Source of the DNA: Frigidibacter oleivorans
GTDB lineage: Bacteria > Pseudomonadota > Alphaproteobacteria > Rhodobacterales > Rhodobacteraceae
DNA: 64,000 bases
NCBI RefSeq assembly: GCF_003993775.1
Contig: NZ_RJRZ01000007.1
Span: forward strand, 100,934 to 164,933
Direction: 5' to 3'
Within the stretch, counting starts at the first letter, position 1, and each line of letters starts with the position of its first letter. The notes under the pieces are model-generated. The model was given only the letters and a program-made list of their open reading frames with translations. It did no database searches and was not told the DNA's origin. A program made the position numbers and the translations under genes. Shown one piece after another: positions 19,140 through 32,639 of this stretch.

Positions 19140-19967
19140 TCAGGCGCGCTCGTGCTTGCGGGTGTAGAAGCCCTTGTGCTTTTCGCTCATCGCGGTCGTG
19201 TCCATCAGCAGGCAGACATCGGTGGTGTTGAACGGCCGGTCGATGAAGGCGCCCTCGCCCACGAAACCGCCAAGTCGCAGATAGGCCTTGATCAGCGCCG
19301 GCATCGCCACCATCGCCGCCTTGCGGTCGATCGCCTCGGGCGGCACGAGGTCCATGGTCTGGAAATGCTCGGCCAGCACCCGCACCCGCAGCGGCTCGGG
19401 CGCCAGATGGTGATGGTGCAGCCAGGCGAGCGGCATCTTCAGCGCCTCGACATCGGTGCCGTGAAAGCTCGCCACCCCGAACAGCACCTCGATCCCGCGG
19501 TCGAGCACATAGTCGGCCAGCCCGTTCCACAGCAGGAACATCGCCGATCCGCCGCGATAGCCGGCATCGACGCAGGACCGCCCCAGTTCCAGCAGCCGCC
19601 GCCCCGACTGGCGCAGCCGGGTCAGGTCGTATTCGGTGTCGCAGTAGAACCGGCCGAAGGCCGCGGCGCGGTCCCCCGGCAGCAGCCGGTAGACCCCCAC
19701 CACATGGTCGAGCGCGCCCGCGTCGCGGCGGGTGTCGATCAGCAGCAGATGATCGTTGACCGGGTCGAATTCGTCGCGCTCGAAGCGGTTGGCATGGTCC
19801 ACCAAGGGCCCGTCACCGCCCAGTTCCTCGACAAAGACGCGATAGCGCAGCCGCTGCGCCCCCAGAAGATCCTGTTCCGTGGTGGCGAGACGGACGGTGA
19901 AGGGCCCGGAGTCTTCCGAAAGGCTGCGTCCGGCCGGATCGCGCGGCGTGGTCGGATCGGGCGTCAT
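19140..19967 (-). CDS. olsB: Ornithine-acyl[ACP] N-acyltransferase OlsB
   Basis: A 275-residue GNAT-fold enzyme that transfers a 3-hydroxyacyl group to ornithine, the first step of ornithine lipid synthesis (phosphate-free membrane lipids often made in phosphate limitation). AQRLRYRVFVEELGGDGP and LELGRSCVDAGYRGG are family hallmarks. The ATG at 19967 is chosen by homology; the first 30 residues are polar and variable. It forms an operon with olsA. Confidence 0.9.
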   Translation of the reverse strand: MTPDPTTPRDPAGRSLSEDSGPFTVRLATTEQDLLGAQRLRYRVFVEELGGDGPLVDHANRFERDEFDPVNDHLLLIDTRRDAGALDHVVGVYRLLPGDRAAAFGRFYCDTEYDLTRLRQSGRRLLELGRSCVDAGYRGGSAMFLLWNGLADYVLDRGIEVLFGVASFHGTDVEALKMPLAWLHHHHLAPEPLRVRVLAEHFQTMDLVPPEAIDRKAAMVAMPALIKAYLRLGGFVGEGAFIDRPFNTTDVCLLMDTTAMSEKHKGFYTRKHERA

Positions 19968-20120
19968 GTCGTGGCTCGCCTCGGGCTTGTGCCTGCCGGT
20001 ACGGGCCGCGCGCGCGAAGGCCGCGGGGCCGGTTGGGGGGCTTGTAGGCCAGCGCGGCCGGGCTGGCAACCGGCAAGCCCCGTTGCCGGTTGCCGGACAG
20101 TCTGTCGCCGGGTCATGGCG

Positions 20121-20148
20121 TTGACACACCCGGGGGTTGTGCTAGCGT
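20121..20148 (+). promoter_or_regulatory. Strong-looking promoter reading across the DUF3553 gene
   Basis: Consensus TTGACA (20121-20126), 16-bp spacer, TAGCGT (20143-20148) on the plus strand. The next plus-strand gene is chpT, about 300 bp on, and the DUF3553 gene in between is on the other strand. It may drive a small RNA or a long chpT leader. Confidence 0.45.
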
Positions 20149-20212
20149 CCAGCCGCGAGCCTTCCGGGGCGAAGAGTTTTCAGGATCAAGACCTTACGGG
20201 ATAAGACACTTG

Positions 20213-20386
20213 TCATTCGTAGACGATCTGCAGATCGACCCGCGCGCCGTCGATCACCACCTTGCCGGCATGTTCGAAATTCACCGTGATCCTGCCCCCG
20301 ATATTGGACTGCACCTGCCCGAGGCCCCAGTCGGGCTGGCCCGGATGGCGCACCAGCATTCCGGGTTCGAGAAGCGAATTCAGCAT
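20213..20386 (-). CDS. DUF3553 protein
   Basis: A 57-residue protein. PGMLVRHPGQPDWGLGQVQS followed by NFEHAGKVVIDG is the DUF3553 pattern, a small beta-barrel-like fold resembling the RNA polymerase-interacting domain found in CarD/Mfd-type and UvrD/PcrA tails; that resemblance is from memory. The gene is divergent from chpT with a 59-bp gap. The start MLNSLLEPGM at 20386 matches homologues. Function unknown. Confidence 0.82.
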   Translation of the reverse strand: MLNSLLEPGMLVRHPGQPDWGLGQVQSNIGGRITVNFEHAGKVVIDGARVDLQIVYE

Positions 20387-20445
20387 GGGTCCCGGTCCTT
20401 CGATTGCCGCCTGGCCTGCGCCCGTTCCGCCCCGCGGGGCCGGGC

Positions 20446-21042
20446 ATGAGCCTGCCGCCCGACCTGCCCGCGCTGCTGGGATCGCGCATCTGCCATGACC
20501 TTATCAGCCCGCTGGGCGCGATCGGCAATGGGGTTGAGCTGCTGACGCTGACGGGCGGAGCGCCGGGGGCGGAACTGGCGCTGGTGTCGGAAAGCGTCGC
20601 CGCCGCCGCCGCCCGCGTCCGTTTCTTCCGCGTGGCCTTCGGCTCGGCCGCGCCCGACCAGCGCATGGGCCAGCCCGAGATCGCAGCGCTGATCGCCGAT
20701 GCCACCCGCGGCGGCCGGCTGCGGGTGCAGTGGCAGGCGCAGGGCGACCTGCCCCGGCGCGAGGTGAAGCTGGCCTTCCTGATGATCCAGTGCGCCGAAT
20801 GGGCGCTGGCCTGGGGCGGGACGGTCGAGGTCGGACCCGCGGCCGGCGGCTGGCGGCTGGCGGCCCGGGCACCGCGGCTGAAATCCGAACCCGGACTGTG
20901 GGCGGGGCTGGCCGCCGCCGCGCCGCTGCCGGAGCTGACCCCCGCGCAGGTGCAGTTTGCGCTGGCGCGGGACGAGGCCGCGCGTCAGGCCCGCCGGGTG
21001 ACGGCCGAGGCGGGCGAGACCGCCATCACCCTCGGCTGGTGA
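20446..21042 (+). CDS. chpT: Histidine phosphotransferase ChpT
   Basis: A 198-residue phosphotransfer protein of the CckA-ChpT-CtrA relay, which controls cell cycle in Caulobacter and motility/gene-transfer-agent expression in Rhodobacter. The phosphoacceptor His lies in SRICHDLISPLGAIGNG (about residue 17), followed by the second dimerisation helix and a degenerate ATPase-like domain. The ATG at 20446 is short of the open frame's first start but fits homologues (MSLPPDLPALLGSR). Confidence 0.9.
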   Translation: MSLPPDLPALLGSRICHDLISPLGAIGNGVELLTLTGGAPGAELALVSESVAAAAARVRFFRVAFGSAAPDQRMGQPEIAALIADATRGGRLRVQWQAQGDLPRREVKLAFLMIQCAEWALAWGGTVEVGPAAGGWRLAARAPRLKSEPGLWAGLAAAAPLPELTPAQVQFALARDEAARQARRVTAEAGETAITLGW

Positions 21043-21164
21043 CGGTGCAGGCGGGGATCGGGGCGGCCCCGCCTGACCGCAGCACGGAACAGGCCCGATC
21101 CTGATGCGTTGCCGCTGCGTCCCCGGGTCGCGGCCCGGACCCCGGCTCAGCGAAAGGACGGACC

Positions 21165-21251
21165 ATGTTCAAGTTCATCGGCGGCACCATCGGCATCATC
21201 TTCCTGATCGGCCTTCTGGTCGTGATCGGGCTGCTGTCCCTGATCTTCTGA
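21165..21251 (+). CDS. 28-residue transmembrane peptide
   Basis: A 28-codon frame that encodes a single Ile/Leu/Val/Gly helix from residue 4 to the end, starting MFKFIGGTIGIIFLIG. AAAGGAC lies 6 bp before the ATG at 21165. Codon use is typical of the genome. The perfect helix, ribosome site and stop right at the end of the helix support a real small membrane protein. No family confidently recognised. It lies between chpT and the convergent proA. Confidence 0.6.
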   Translation: MFKFIGGTIGIIFLIGLLVVIGLLSLIF

Positions 21252-21279
21252 TGCCCCGCTCGCCCGGCGCGGCACCGCC

Positions 21280-22545
21280 CTAGTCGCGGATGGTGCCGTC
21301 GCCGGTGACGAGATACTTGAAGCTCGTCAGCTGTTCGGCCCCCACCGGCCCGCGCGCATGCAGCTTGCCGGTGGCGATGCCGATTTCCGCCCCCATGCCG
21401 AACTCGCCGCCATCCGCAAACTGGGTAGAGGCGTTGCGCATCAGGATCGCGCTGTCGAGCCGGGTGAAGAACCGCTCGGCCGTCGCGTCGTTCTCGGTCA
21501 GGATCGCCTCGGTATGGCTGGAGCCGTAGCGGCGGATATGGGCGATGGCCTGATCGACCCCGTCCACCAGCTTCACCGCGATGATCTTGTCGAGGAACTC
21601 GCGGCCGAAATCCTCGGGCGTGGCGCGGACGGTGCCCGGCACCTTGGCCAGTTCGCCCTCGGCCCGCACCTCGACCCCCGCCGCCAGCAGATCCTCGACC
21701 AGCACGGGGCCGTGCTTGGTGTAGAACTGCCAGTCGATCAGCAGGCATTCCGCCGCGCCGCAGATGCCGGTGCGCCGGGTCTTGGCGTTCAGCACCACGC
21801 GGCGGGCCTTGTCGAGGTCGGCGTCGCGGTCGGCATAGACATGGCAGATGCCTTCCAGATGCGCGAAGACCGGCACCCGCGCCTCGGCCTGCACCAGCCC
21901 GACCAGACCCTTGCCGCCGCGCGGCACGATCACGTCGACATACTCGACCATCCGTAGCAGCTCGGTCACCGCCGCACGGTCGCGCGTGGGCACGAACTGG
22001 ATCGCATCGGCGGGCAGGCCCGCCTGACGCAGCCCCTCGACCAGACAGTCATGCAGGGCGGTCGAGGTGTGGAAACTTTCCGACCCGCCGCGCAGGATCA
22101 CCGCATTGCCGGATTTCAGGCACAGCGCGCCCGCATCCGCGGTGACGTTGGGCCGGGATTCGTAGATCACCCCCACCACGCCGATGGGCGTGCGCACCCG
22201 CCGGATGTTCAGACCGGTGGGCCGGTCCCATTCGGCGATGACCTGCCCCACCGGGTCGGGCTGTTCGGCCACCGCGCGCAGCCCGTCGACCACGCCGCGC
22301 AGCCGCGCCTCGGTCAGGTCCAGCCGGTCCAGCATTGCCGGGGTCAGGCCCTTGTCGCGCCCGAGGTCCATATCCTCGCAATTCGCGTCGAGGATCGCCT
22401 GCCGGTTCGACCAGACGGCATCCGCCGCACCGATCAGCGCCGCATATTTCCGTTCCGGCGCGGCGAAGGCCAGGTCCGACGCGGCGACCTTCGCCCGGGC
22501 GCCGATGTCGCGCATCAGCGCGGGGATATCGTCCATGTCCTTCAT
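21280..22545 (-). CDS. proA: Gamma-glutamyl phosphate reductase
   Basis: A 421-residue enzyme of the aldehyde dehydrogenase superfamily; it reduces glutamyl-5-phosphate to the semialdehyde in proline synthesis. The catalytic Cys lies in [13 protein letters not shown] (about residue 256), and the NADP-binding region near [13 protein letters not shown] is conserved. It follows proB by 24 bp. The order obgE-proB-proA on one strand makes an operon that links GTPase and proline genes, common in Rhodobacterales. Confidence 0.97.
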   Translation of the reverse strand: MKDMDDIPALMRDIGARAKVAASDLAFAAPERKYAALIGAADAVWSNRQAILDANCEDMDLGRDKGLTPAMLDRLDLTEARLRGVVDGLRAVAEQPDPVGQVIAEWDRPTGLNIRRVRTPIGVVGVIYESRPNVTADAGALCLKSGNAVILRGGSESFHTSTALHDCLVEGLRQAGLPADAIQFVPTRDRAAVTELLRMVEYVDVIVPRGGKGLVGLVQAEARVPVFAHLEGICHVYADRDADLDKARRVVLNAKTRRTGICGAAECLLIDWQFYTKHGPVLVEDLLAAGVEVRAEGELAKVPGTVRATPEDFGREFLDKIIAVKLVDGVDQAIAHIRRYGSSHTEAILTENDATAERFFTRLDSAILMRNASTQFADGGEFGMGAEIGIATGKLHARGPVGAEQLTSFKYLVTGDGTIRD

Positions 22546-22569
22546 GCCCGTCTCCTGTCCGCAAGGCGC

Positions 22570-24770
<2,201 letters not shown>

Positions 24771-24827
24771 TCAAGCGTCAGGGGAAGCACGGCCCTCCCC
24801 GGCCCCGCGGGCCCGGGAGGGACAAGG

Positions 24828-25367
24828 TCAGGTCATCTTGCGCAGATAGGTCCAGGTGGGGACGCGCGCGTTGCGGGCGACCGACCAGCTTTCGGCATCG
24901 CCGAGATACTGGAAGCCGCAATTGGTCAGCACCCGGGCCGAGACCGGCGCATCCTGGAACACCTCGGCGAACAGCGTCCGCGACCGGTGCGGGTTCGCCG
25001 CCACCAGCGCCGCCACCGCCTCGGAGGCGAAGCCCGTGTTCCAGAAGGCCGGCGAGACCCAGAACCCGACCTCGGACTGGTCCCGGTCCATCCGCGTCAG
25101 CGACACGAGGCCCAGCACCTCGGCCAGACCCTCGGCCGAGCCGTCCAGCGCCCAGACATCCTCGGCCCGGTCGGCGGCATTGGCGCGGGCGATGAAGGCC
25201 TCGGTCGCGCCCGGGGGCAGCGGATGCGGGATCGCCCGTGTGCCCTCGGCCACCCGGCGGTCGCCGGTATAGAGCGCGATCAGCCCCGCATCCGACCGGC
25301 GCAGCGGCCGCAACACGAAGCGTTCCGCCGCGATCACCGGCTGGCTGGCGATCTGTTCCTGAATCAT
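24828..25367 (-). CDS. GNAT acetyltransferase, RimJ/RimL-like
   Basis: A 179-residue GNAT protein. ERFVLRPLRRSDAGLI opens the fold; the acetyl-CoA loop region reads WNTGFASEAVAAL, and SARVLTNCGFQYLG is the conserved beta6-alpha4 segment. Related proteins acetylate ribosomal protein N-termini or small molecules. It sits between rpmA and obgE; this location suggests a translation link but substrate cannot be told. Confidence 0.8.
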   Translation of the reverse strand: MIQEQIASQPVIAAERFVLRPLRRSDAGLIALYTGDRRVAEGTRAIPHPLPPGATEAFIARANAADRAEDVWALDGSAEGLAEVLGLVSLTRMDRDQSEVGFWVSPAFWNTGFASEAVAALVAANPHRSRTLFAEVFQDAPVSARVLTNCGFQYLGDAESWSVARNARVPTWTYLRKMT

Positions 25368-25553
25368 GCCGTCCTCCCTGCGTGGGGCAGATATGGGGTC
25401 GCGCCCGCGCCGCGAAAGGCACCACCCCGGCCCCGCCACCGAAATCATCCCGTCCGGGCGCGGATCGCAGCCATCCCGCGCAGGTCCGGTAAACAGAACG
25501 GGGACCGGCCTTGCCGGCCGATCCCCTTTACACGCGTCCTGTGAAGGTTCGGC

Positions 25554-25823
25554 TTACTCGGCTGCCTCGGCCGCCGGGAGGACCGAGATGAAGGTGCGCC
25601 CCTTGAGGCCCTTCTTGAAGGCGACGCGGCCCTCGACCACGGCGAAGATGGTGTGGTCGCGGCCCATCTCGACGCCGTTGCCCGGCCACCAGGTGGTGCC
25701 GCGCTGACGCACGATGATGTTGCCCGGAACCGCGGCCTGGCCGCCATAGAGCTTCACGCCGAGGCGACGGCCGGCCGAGTCGCGACCGTTGCGGGAGGAA
25801 CCGCCAGCTTTCTTGTGTGCCAT
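25554..25823 (-). CDS. rpmA: 50S ribosomal protein L27
   Basis: An 89-residue ribosomal protein. It begins [16 protein letters not shown] without the cleavable Firmicutes-type extension, so the N-terminal tail near the peptidyl transferase centre is exposed directly. [18 protein letters not shown] is diagnostic. It follows rplU by 6 bp. Confidence 0.98.
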   Translation of the reverse strand: MAHKKAGGSSRNGRDSAGRRLGVKLYGGQAAVPGNIIVRQRGTTWWPGNGVEMGRDHTIFAVVEGRVAFKKGLKGRTFISVLPAAEAAE

Positions 25824-25829
25824 GGGGGA

Positions 25830-26267
25830 TTACTCCTGGGCTTCGGCGGCTTTCTTGGCCGCCCGCTTCGGTTTCGCCGGGGTCTCGGCGGCTTCGGCGG
25901 CCTCGACCTTGGTGCGGGCGCCGACCGCGGCCTTCACGCCGCTGCCTTCCGCGCCCGAGGCGAGGATGTCGGTCACGCGCAGCAGCGTCAGCGTCTGGCG
26001 ATGGCCGCGGGTGCGCTGCGACGAATGCTTCCGCCGGCGCTTGTGATAGGTGATGACCTTGTCGGCCTTGATCTCGTCGATCACCTCGGCCTGCACGGCC
26101 GCGCCCGACACGAGCGGGGCGCCGAAGACCGGGGCATCGCCGCCGACCATCAGGATGTCGTTGAACTGGACTTTTTCGCCGGCATTGGCGGACAGCCGTT
26201 CCACGCGGAGCACGTCGCCCGCCTGGACCTTGTACTGCTTGCCGCCGGTCTTGAGGACCGCGAACAT
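25830..26267 (-). CDS. rplU: 50S ribosomal protein L21
   Basis: A 145-residue L21. The core (1-103) starts MFAVLKTGGKQYKVQAGD and includes KRRRKHSSQRTRGHRQ. A 40-residue Ala/Glu/Lys-rich tail follows, absent in E. coli but seen in alphaproteobacteria. First gene of rplU-rpmA, with a long leader of about 230 bp. Confidence 0.97.
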   Translation of the reverse strand: MFAVLKTGGKQYKVQAGDVLRVERLSANAGEKVQFNDILMVGGDAPVFGAPLVSGAAVQAEVIDEIKADKVITYHKRRRKHSSQRTRGHRQTLTLLRVTDILASGAEGSGVKAAVGARTKVEAAEAAETPAKPKRAAKKAAEAQE

Positions 26268-26450
26268 GGCGTCTTCCTTCTCTCACCGCGCCCTGCGGCC
26301 CCCGGATCGTCCGGGCGTTCGGTCCGCGGCAGGCCAGCCGCGGCGCCTTCGGGCAGCGCGCCCTTTGCGGGCGTGTTGCTGTGGGGCGCCCCCGGAACCG
26401 CCCGGAAACGCCAGACCCGGCCTGTCCGAGGGGACCAGCCGGGATGCGGG

Positions 26451-26479
26451 CTTGTCCGGGATTTGCGCCGCGAAGTCAA
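26451..26479 (-). promoter_or_regulatory. Candidate rplU promoter
   Basis: On the minus strand: TTGACT (26479-26474), 17-bp spacer, GACAAG (26456-26451). The -35 is strong, the -10 weak. It would give a 5' leader of about 180 nt before rplU; no clear autoregulatory fold was identified in 26268-26450. Confidence 0.4.
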
Positions 26480-26499
26480 GCCCGCCGCGAGGGCCGCGA

Positions 26500-27417
26500 T
26501 CAGATTTCCTGACCGGCGAGCATCGCCGCCGCGGCCTTGCCCAGATCGTAGGAAACCTGTTCGAAGACCCGGTCGAAGGCGGCGAACAGCGCCGCGTTCA
26601 GCTGCCGCCCCGGTCCGGATTCGGAAAAGGCGATGTACCCGTCGATCTCGTCATCCGTCAGCGGATCGTAGGCCAGCAGCAGATAGGAATAGAGCCAGCG
26701 TTCCGTCTCGGCCCGGATCGAGTCTTCCTGCGACCAGACATCGGCCAGCAGATCCTCGTCGGTCGGGTCGCCCGGGATCGCCCCGCCCTCGACCATGCCC
26801 CGGTAGAAGGCGAGGTTGGCGTTCAGCCCGCCCAGCACATTCGCCTCGATCAGGTCGGCCGCGGCGGCGAAGCGTTCGATCTGCGCCAGCCGCGGCGCCT
26901 CGGCCGCCATCATGTCCTCGAGCCGCAGCGTCGCCGCCTCCTCGACCCCCTCGTCCAGCAGGGCCCGCCGCGCCGCCAGTTCCAGATCGACCGCACGCCG
27001 GCCGAAGGGGGCGGCGAAGAAGTCCCGCATCGGCGCGATATCGGCATCGGCCAGCGCCGCATCGAAGGTCGCCAGGAACAGCGGCAGCAGCCTGTCCGCC
27101 GCATAGATGTCGCGCACCTCCTGGTGCCAGCGCGGCCCGCCCTGCCCCGCGAAAAGCTCGTCCTGCAGCTCGTCGCCATAGGCCTCGCCTTCCTTCTGCA
27201 TGATGGCGAACAGTTCGTCGAGCCGCAGCAGGCCGGTCAGTTCGGCATGGGCGGGGGTCGCGGCGGGCGCCGGGGTGGCGGGCGCCTCGGCCGTGCCGGC
27301 GGCCGGCGGGGTGACTTCGGCCAGGGCAGGAAGCGTGGCCAGACCCGCCGCCAGCCCGAACAGCATCGCGCGCCACCGGACAGGGCCGTCGCGGCGAATG
27401 GTGGCAACTGTCGTCAT
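26500..27417 (-). CDS. DUF2059 exported protein
   Basis: A 305-residue protein with a signal peptide (MLFGLAAGLATLPALA, cleavage about residue 34) and an Ala/Pro/Thr-rich linker. The body resembles DUF2059, especially RDFFAAPFGRRAVDLELAAR and the second copy EIDGYIAFSESGPGRQLNAA, i.e. two related helical segments. Periplasmic, function unknown. It starts far upstream of rplU and is divergent from tRNA-Ser. Confidence 0.72.
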   Translation of the reverse strand: MTTVATIRRDGPVRWRAMLFGLAAGLATLPALAEVTPPAAGTAEAPATPAPAATPAHAELTGLLRLDELFAIMQKEGEAYGDELQDELFAGQGGPRWHQEVRDIYAADRLLPLFLATFDAALADADIAPMRDFFAAPFGRRAVDLELAARRALLDEGVEEAATLRLEDMMAAEAPRLAQIERFAAAADLIEANVLGGLNANLAFYRGMVEGGAIPGDPTDEDLLADVWSQEDSIRAETERWLYSYLLLAYDPLTDDEIDGYIAFSESGPGRQLNAALFAAFDRVFEQVSYDLGKAAAAMLAGQEI

Positions 27418-27566
27418 CGGACCCCCCAAGGCAGATTTTGCCTTAGGTAGCCCGCAGAGGGGGGGCTGCCAAGCCACCTCACGCGATGGGGACCGGACGC
27501 GGCCGCGCCGGAAAAGGGCGCGCCCTTGCAACCGGCCGCGTGAGACCCCTCCCGCGAAAATTCCGG

Positions 27567-27595
27567 TTGCAGGCCTCCGGCCGAGCGGCTACATC
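27567..27595 (+). promoter_or_regulatory. Candidate tRNA-Ser promoter
   Basis: TTGCAG (27567-27572), 17-bp spacer, TACATC (27590-27595), 25 bp before the tRNA. Confidence 0.55.
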
Positions 27596-27620
27596 CCCGC
27601 TCCACGACGACCACCGATGC

Positions 27621-27710
27621 GGAGAGGTGCCGGAGCGGTCGAACGGGGCGGTCTCGAAAACCGTTGACCCTGCGAGGGGTCCCAGGGTTCGAATCCCTGT
27701 CTCTCCGCCA
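27621..27710 (+). tRNA. tRNA-Ser (CGA anticodon)
   Basis: A 90-nt tRNA with a long variable arm as in serine tRNAs. The acceptor GGAGAGG pairs with TCTCTCC (last pair G-U). The anticodon loop CTCGAAA gives CGA, reading UCG. The T-loop GTTCGAATC and an encoded CCA end are present. Confidence 0.96.
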
Positions 27711-27763
27711 TCTTTCGCGCCTGTGTTCCAACGTCCCCGCTCGTCGAACCTTCTGCCGGTCTC

Positions 27764-28039
27764 CTAGACCGGGGCCGGAGGACGATTGCGCAAGGTGCGG
27801 CCGACTCCGCGGAACGCCAGTCCAGGCTCCTTGGCGACATCCCCGGCCACCGGCACGACATGGCCGCAGGTGCACTGGACGAAGGTTCCGCCTGGCCTGA
27901 GCGCGCGGAAGGCGGGGGCGAGGATCCGATGCCGGACCGAGGGGCGCCTAGCGAGAAGCGGCAGGCCCGACACGACCGCTCCCGACGCGACCGCTCCCGA
28001 CACGGCGGCTCCCGTCGCCCGGCGAGGCCGACCGGACAA
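27764..28039 (-). pseudogene. Remnant of phospholipid N-methyltransferase-like gene
   Basis: The frame from about 27970 to 27764 resembles the C-terminal part of PmtA-like SAM-dependent methyltransferases: SGLPLLARRPSVRHRIL, then AFRALRPGGTFVQCTCGH, then RTLRNRPPAPV where the family has LPPATVW. The SAM-binding N-terminal half is absent and is replaced by low-complexity Ala/Ser/Gly codons from a small DNA repeat. The end is also truncated. So this is probably a decayed fragment. It lies between tRNA-Ser and the accessory region. Confidence 0.55.
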
Positions 28040-28045
28040 GACCGA

Positions 28046-29116
28046 TCATGCCTGAGCCGCCAAATGCGTCGCGCCGTGCCGTGACGCCGTCGCATCGGCC
28101 TCGCGGCCGGTCGCGGCCCGCTCCATCTCCCTGAACCCCGCCTCGGGTGTCAGGATCGGCGCATAGCCCAGTTCCGTCCGGGCCCTCGAGATGTCGAGCG
28201 TGAAGTCCTTCCCGATCAGGCGCAGCATCTGCCGGGTGATCGGCGGCTCGCCCCGAAGGCGCAGCAGGCGCCACGCCATTCCCATGATGCCCGCCAGTGT
28301 CCATGCCATCCCGAAGGGAACGGCCCGGTCCTTCGGGATGACGCCGCGGCTCGCCAGAAGGCGCGTCAGGAAGGCCTTCAGCGTGGTGTCGATGCCGTCC
28401 GACACGAAATAGGCGGCGCCTTCCTGGCCCCGGTCGGCGGCGAGGATCAGCGCGTGGCAGAGATTGTCGACATGGCAGGTCGACAGCGCCTGCCCGCCGC
28501 CCGCGACCCACTGGAACTGCCCGGCCTTCACGGTTTCGACCATATGGTCGAGCGCGGGCATGTCCGGTCCCCAGATGAAGGGCGGGCGGATCGCGACGGT
28601 CGACAGCCCCTCGCGGCGGCCATTCGCCGCGCGGAGGATGTCCTCCGCCTCGGCCTTGCTGGCGGAATAGGGCGCGAAGCCCATGCGGTGAAGCGGCAGG
28701 TCTTCCGTCACGCCGCGCTGCAGTTCGGGGCGCCCCATGACCACGGCAGCGGCACTGACATAGACGATGCGACGGACGCCCGCGCGTTCGGCGGCGGCGA
28801 CAACGTTGCGGGTGCCCTCGACATTCATCGCGCGGAAGGTGCGGCGCGGCCCCCACAGCCGGAAATGCGCCGCGACGTGAAAAACCGTGTCCACCCCCGC
28901 CATCGCCCGCTCGAGCGCCGCCTGGTCGCACAGGTCGGCCTCGCGCGTCTCGGCGCCGAGCGCCGCGACGGCGGACCGGCTGGCGGCCGATCGGCCGATG
29001 CCTCGGACCTGCCAGTCCCCGGAGATCAGGCGCGGGATCAGATGGCCGCCGACGAATCCGGAACCCCCGGTGACAAGGGCGGTGCGGCGGGCGGAGGCTT
29101 CGGGAAGCGGGATCAT
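28046..29116 (-). CDS. NAD-dependent epimerase/dehydratase, extended SDR
   Basis: A 356-residue extended short-chain dehydrogenase. The Rossmann motif VTGGSGFVGGHL lies at residues 15-26 and the catalytic YSASK at about 160-164. The 3-beta-hydroxysteroid dehydrogenase-like branch fits (AHFRLWG, MNVEGTRNVV). Substrate unknown. It is divergent from a TetR gene across a 116-bp gap with an AT-rich palindrome, so the TetR protein probably controls it. GAGGAG precedes the ATG at 29116. Confidence 0.82.
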   Translation of the reverse strand: MIPLPEASARRTALVTGGSGFVGGHLIPRLISGDWQVRGIGRSAASRSAVAALGAETREADLCDQAALERAMAGVDTVFHVAAHFRLWGPRRTFRAMNVEGTRNVVAAAERAGVRRIVYVSAAAVVMGRPELQRGVTEDLPLHRMGFAPYSASKAEAEDILRAANGRREGLSTVAIRPPFIWGPDMPALDHMVETVKAGQFQWVAGGGQALSTCHVDNLCHALILAADRGQEGAAYFVSDGIDTTLKAFLTRLLASRGVIPKDRAVPFGMAWTLAGIMGMAWRLLRLRGEPPITRQMLRLIGKDFTLDISRARTELGYAPILTPEAGFREMERAATGREADATASRHGATHLAAQA

Positions 29117-29172
29117 GGCGTTCTCCTCGGGTTGCGGGATCACCCGTCGCAAATCACGGGATGAGACACAAT

Positions 29173-29190
29173 ACATATCATGAAATATGT
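29173..29190. promoter_or_regulatory. Probable TetR operator
   Basis: ACATAT (29173-29178), 6-bp centre CATGAA, ATATGT (29185-29190): an 18-bp inverted repeat in an unusually AT-rich patch between the divergent SDR and TetR genes. Confidence 0.55.
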
Positions 29191-29232
29191 TACTTGTTGC
29201 ACTCCAAATCGTCATCCCCTAGACCAAGGACC

Positions 29233-29832
29233 ATGGAGAGCGCTTCACCCACCCAACGCGACCACATTCTCAAGACCGCCCGGGACCTGATCCGGCGCTT
29301 CGGCGGCGCAAAGACGAATGTGGTGGATATCGCGCAGGCGATGGGCCTGTCGCACTCGGCGATCTACCGTCATTTCCGGTCCAAGGCCGATATCTTCGAC
29401 GCGCTTGCGGCCGCGACGATGGCCGAGGAGGCCGCCCTGGCCGAAACCTTCGTCGAAGCGGACGGCCCTGCCGCAGAACGGCTGACGGCGCTCGTTCTGG
29501 CGCTGCACCGAAGCAAGCGCGCCAAATTCGCCGACGATCCCGAGATGCATGCCCTCTACCGCCGCGTCGTCGAGGAGCGTCCCGACCTCATCCTGGATTA
29601 CGCCCGCCGCATGACGGGCCTCGTCCGCCGTCTCCTCGCAGACGGGGTCGCGCGGGGCGAGTTCCCCGGATGCGACCTCGACGCGGCGGCGGGCGCCGTC
29701 CGCGACGCCGTCACGGTCTTCGTCCACCCCGCGCATGTCGAGGCAGCAGCCAGGGCGGGTCTCGATCAGGAGGCCGGCCTGCAGACGACGTTGCGGATCC
29801 TTGTCGCAGGACTGGCCGCCGGCGCCGTCTGA
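29233..29832 (+). CDS. TetR family transcriptional regulator
   Basis: A 199-residue regulator. The N-terminal helix-turn-helix is VVDIAQAMGLSHSAIYRHF (about residues 34-52), followed by the ligand domain. The ATG at 29233, after CAAGGACC, matches the usual N-terminus (MESASPTQRDHILKTAR); an earlier in-frame ATG would place the operator inside the gene. Likely autoregulated and a repressor of the divergent SDR gene. Confidence 0.87.
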   Translation: MESASPTQRDHILKTARDLIRRFGGAKTNVVDIAQAMGLSHSAIYRHFRSKADIFDALAAATMAEEAALAETFVEADGPAAERLTALVLALHRSKRAKFADDPEMHALYRRVVEERPDLILDYARRMTGLVRRLLADGVARGEFPGCDLDAAAGAVRDAVTVFVHPAHVEAAARAGLDQEAGLQTTLRILVAGLAAGAV

Positions 29833-29925
29833 GGGCGCCGCACAGGTGGCGTCGCGCGGCGGCCTGTCGCCGGTCGCGGCCGGGGGCGATGACGACACGG
29901 GCAGCGCGCCCGCCCCCGCCTTCCG

Positions 29926-32556
<2,631 letters not shown>

Positions 32557-32639
32557 GCGGTCGGGGTCCTGCAATAGTCGGTGGCATTTCAGTCGGCGCG
32601 GACCGTGAGCGCCCCGCGGTCCGCGCCGGTGCTGCGCGA

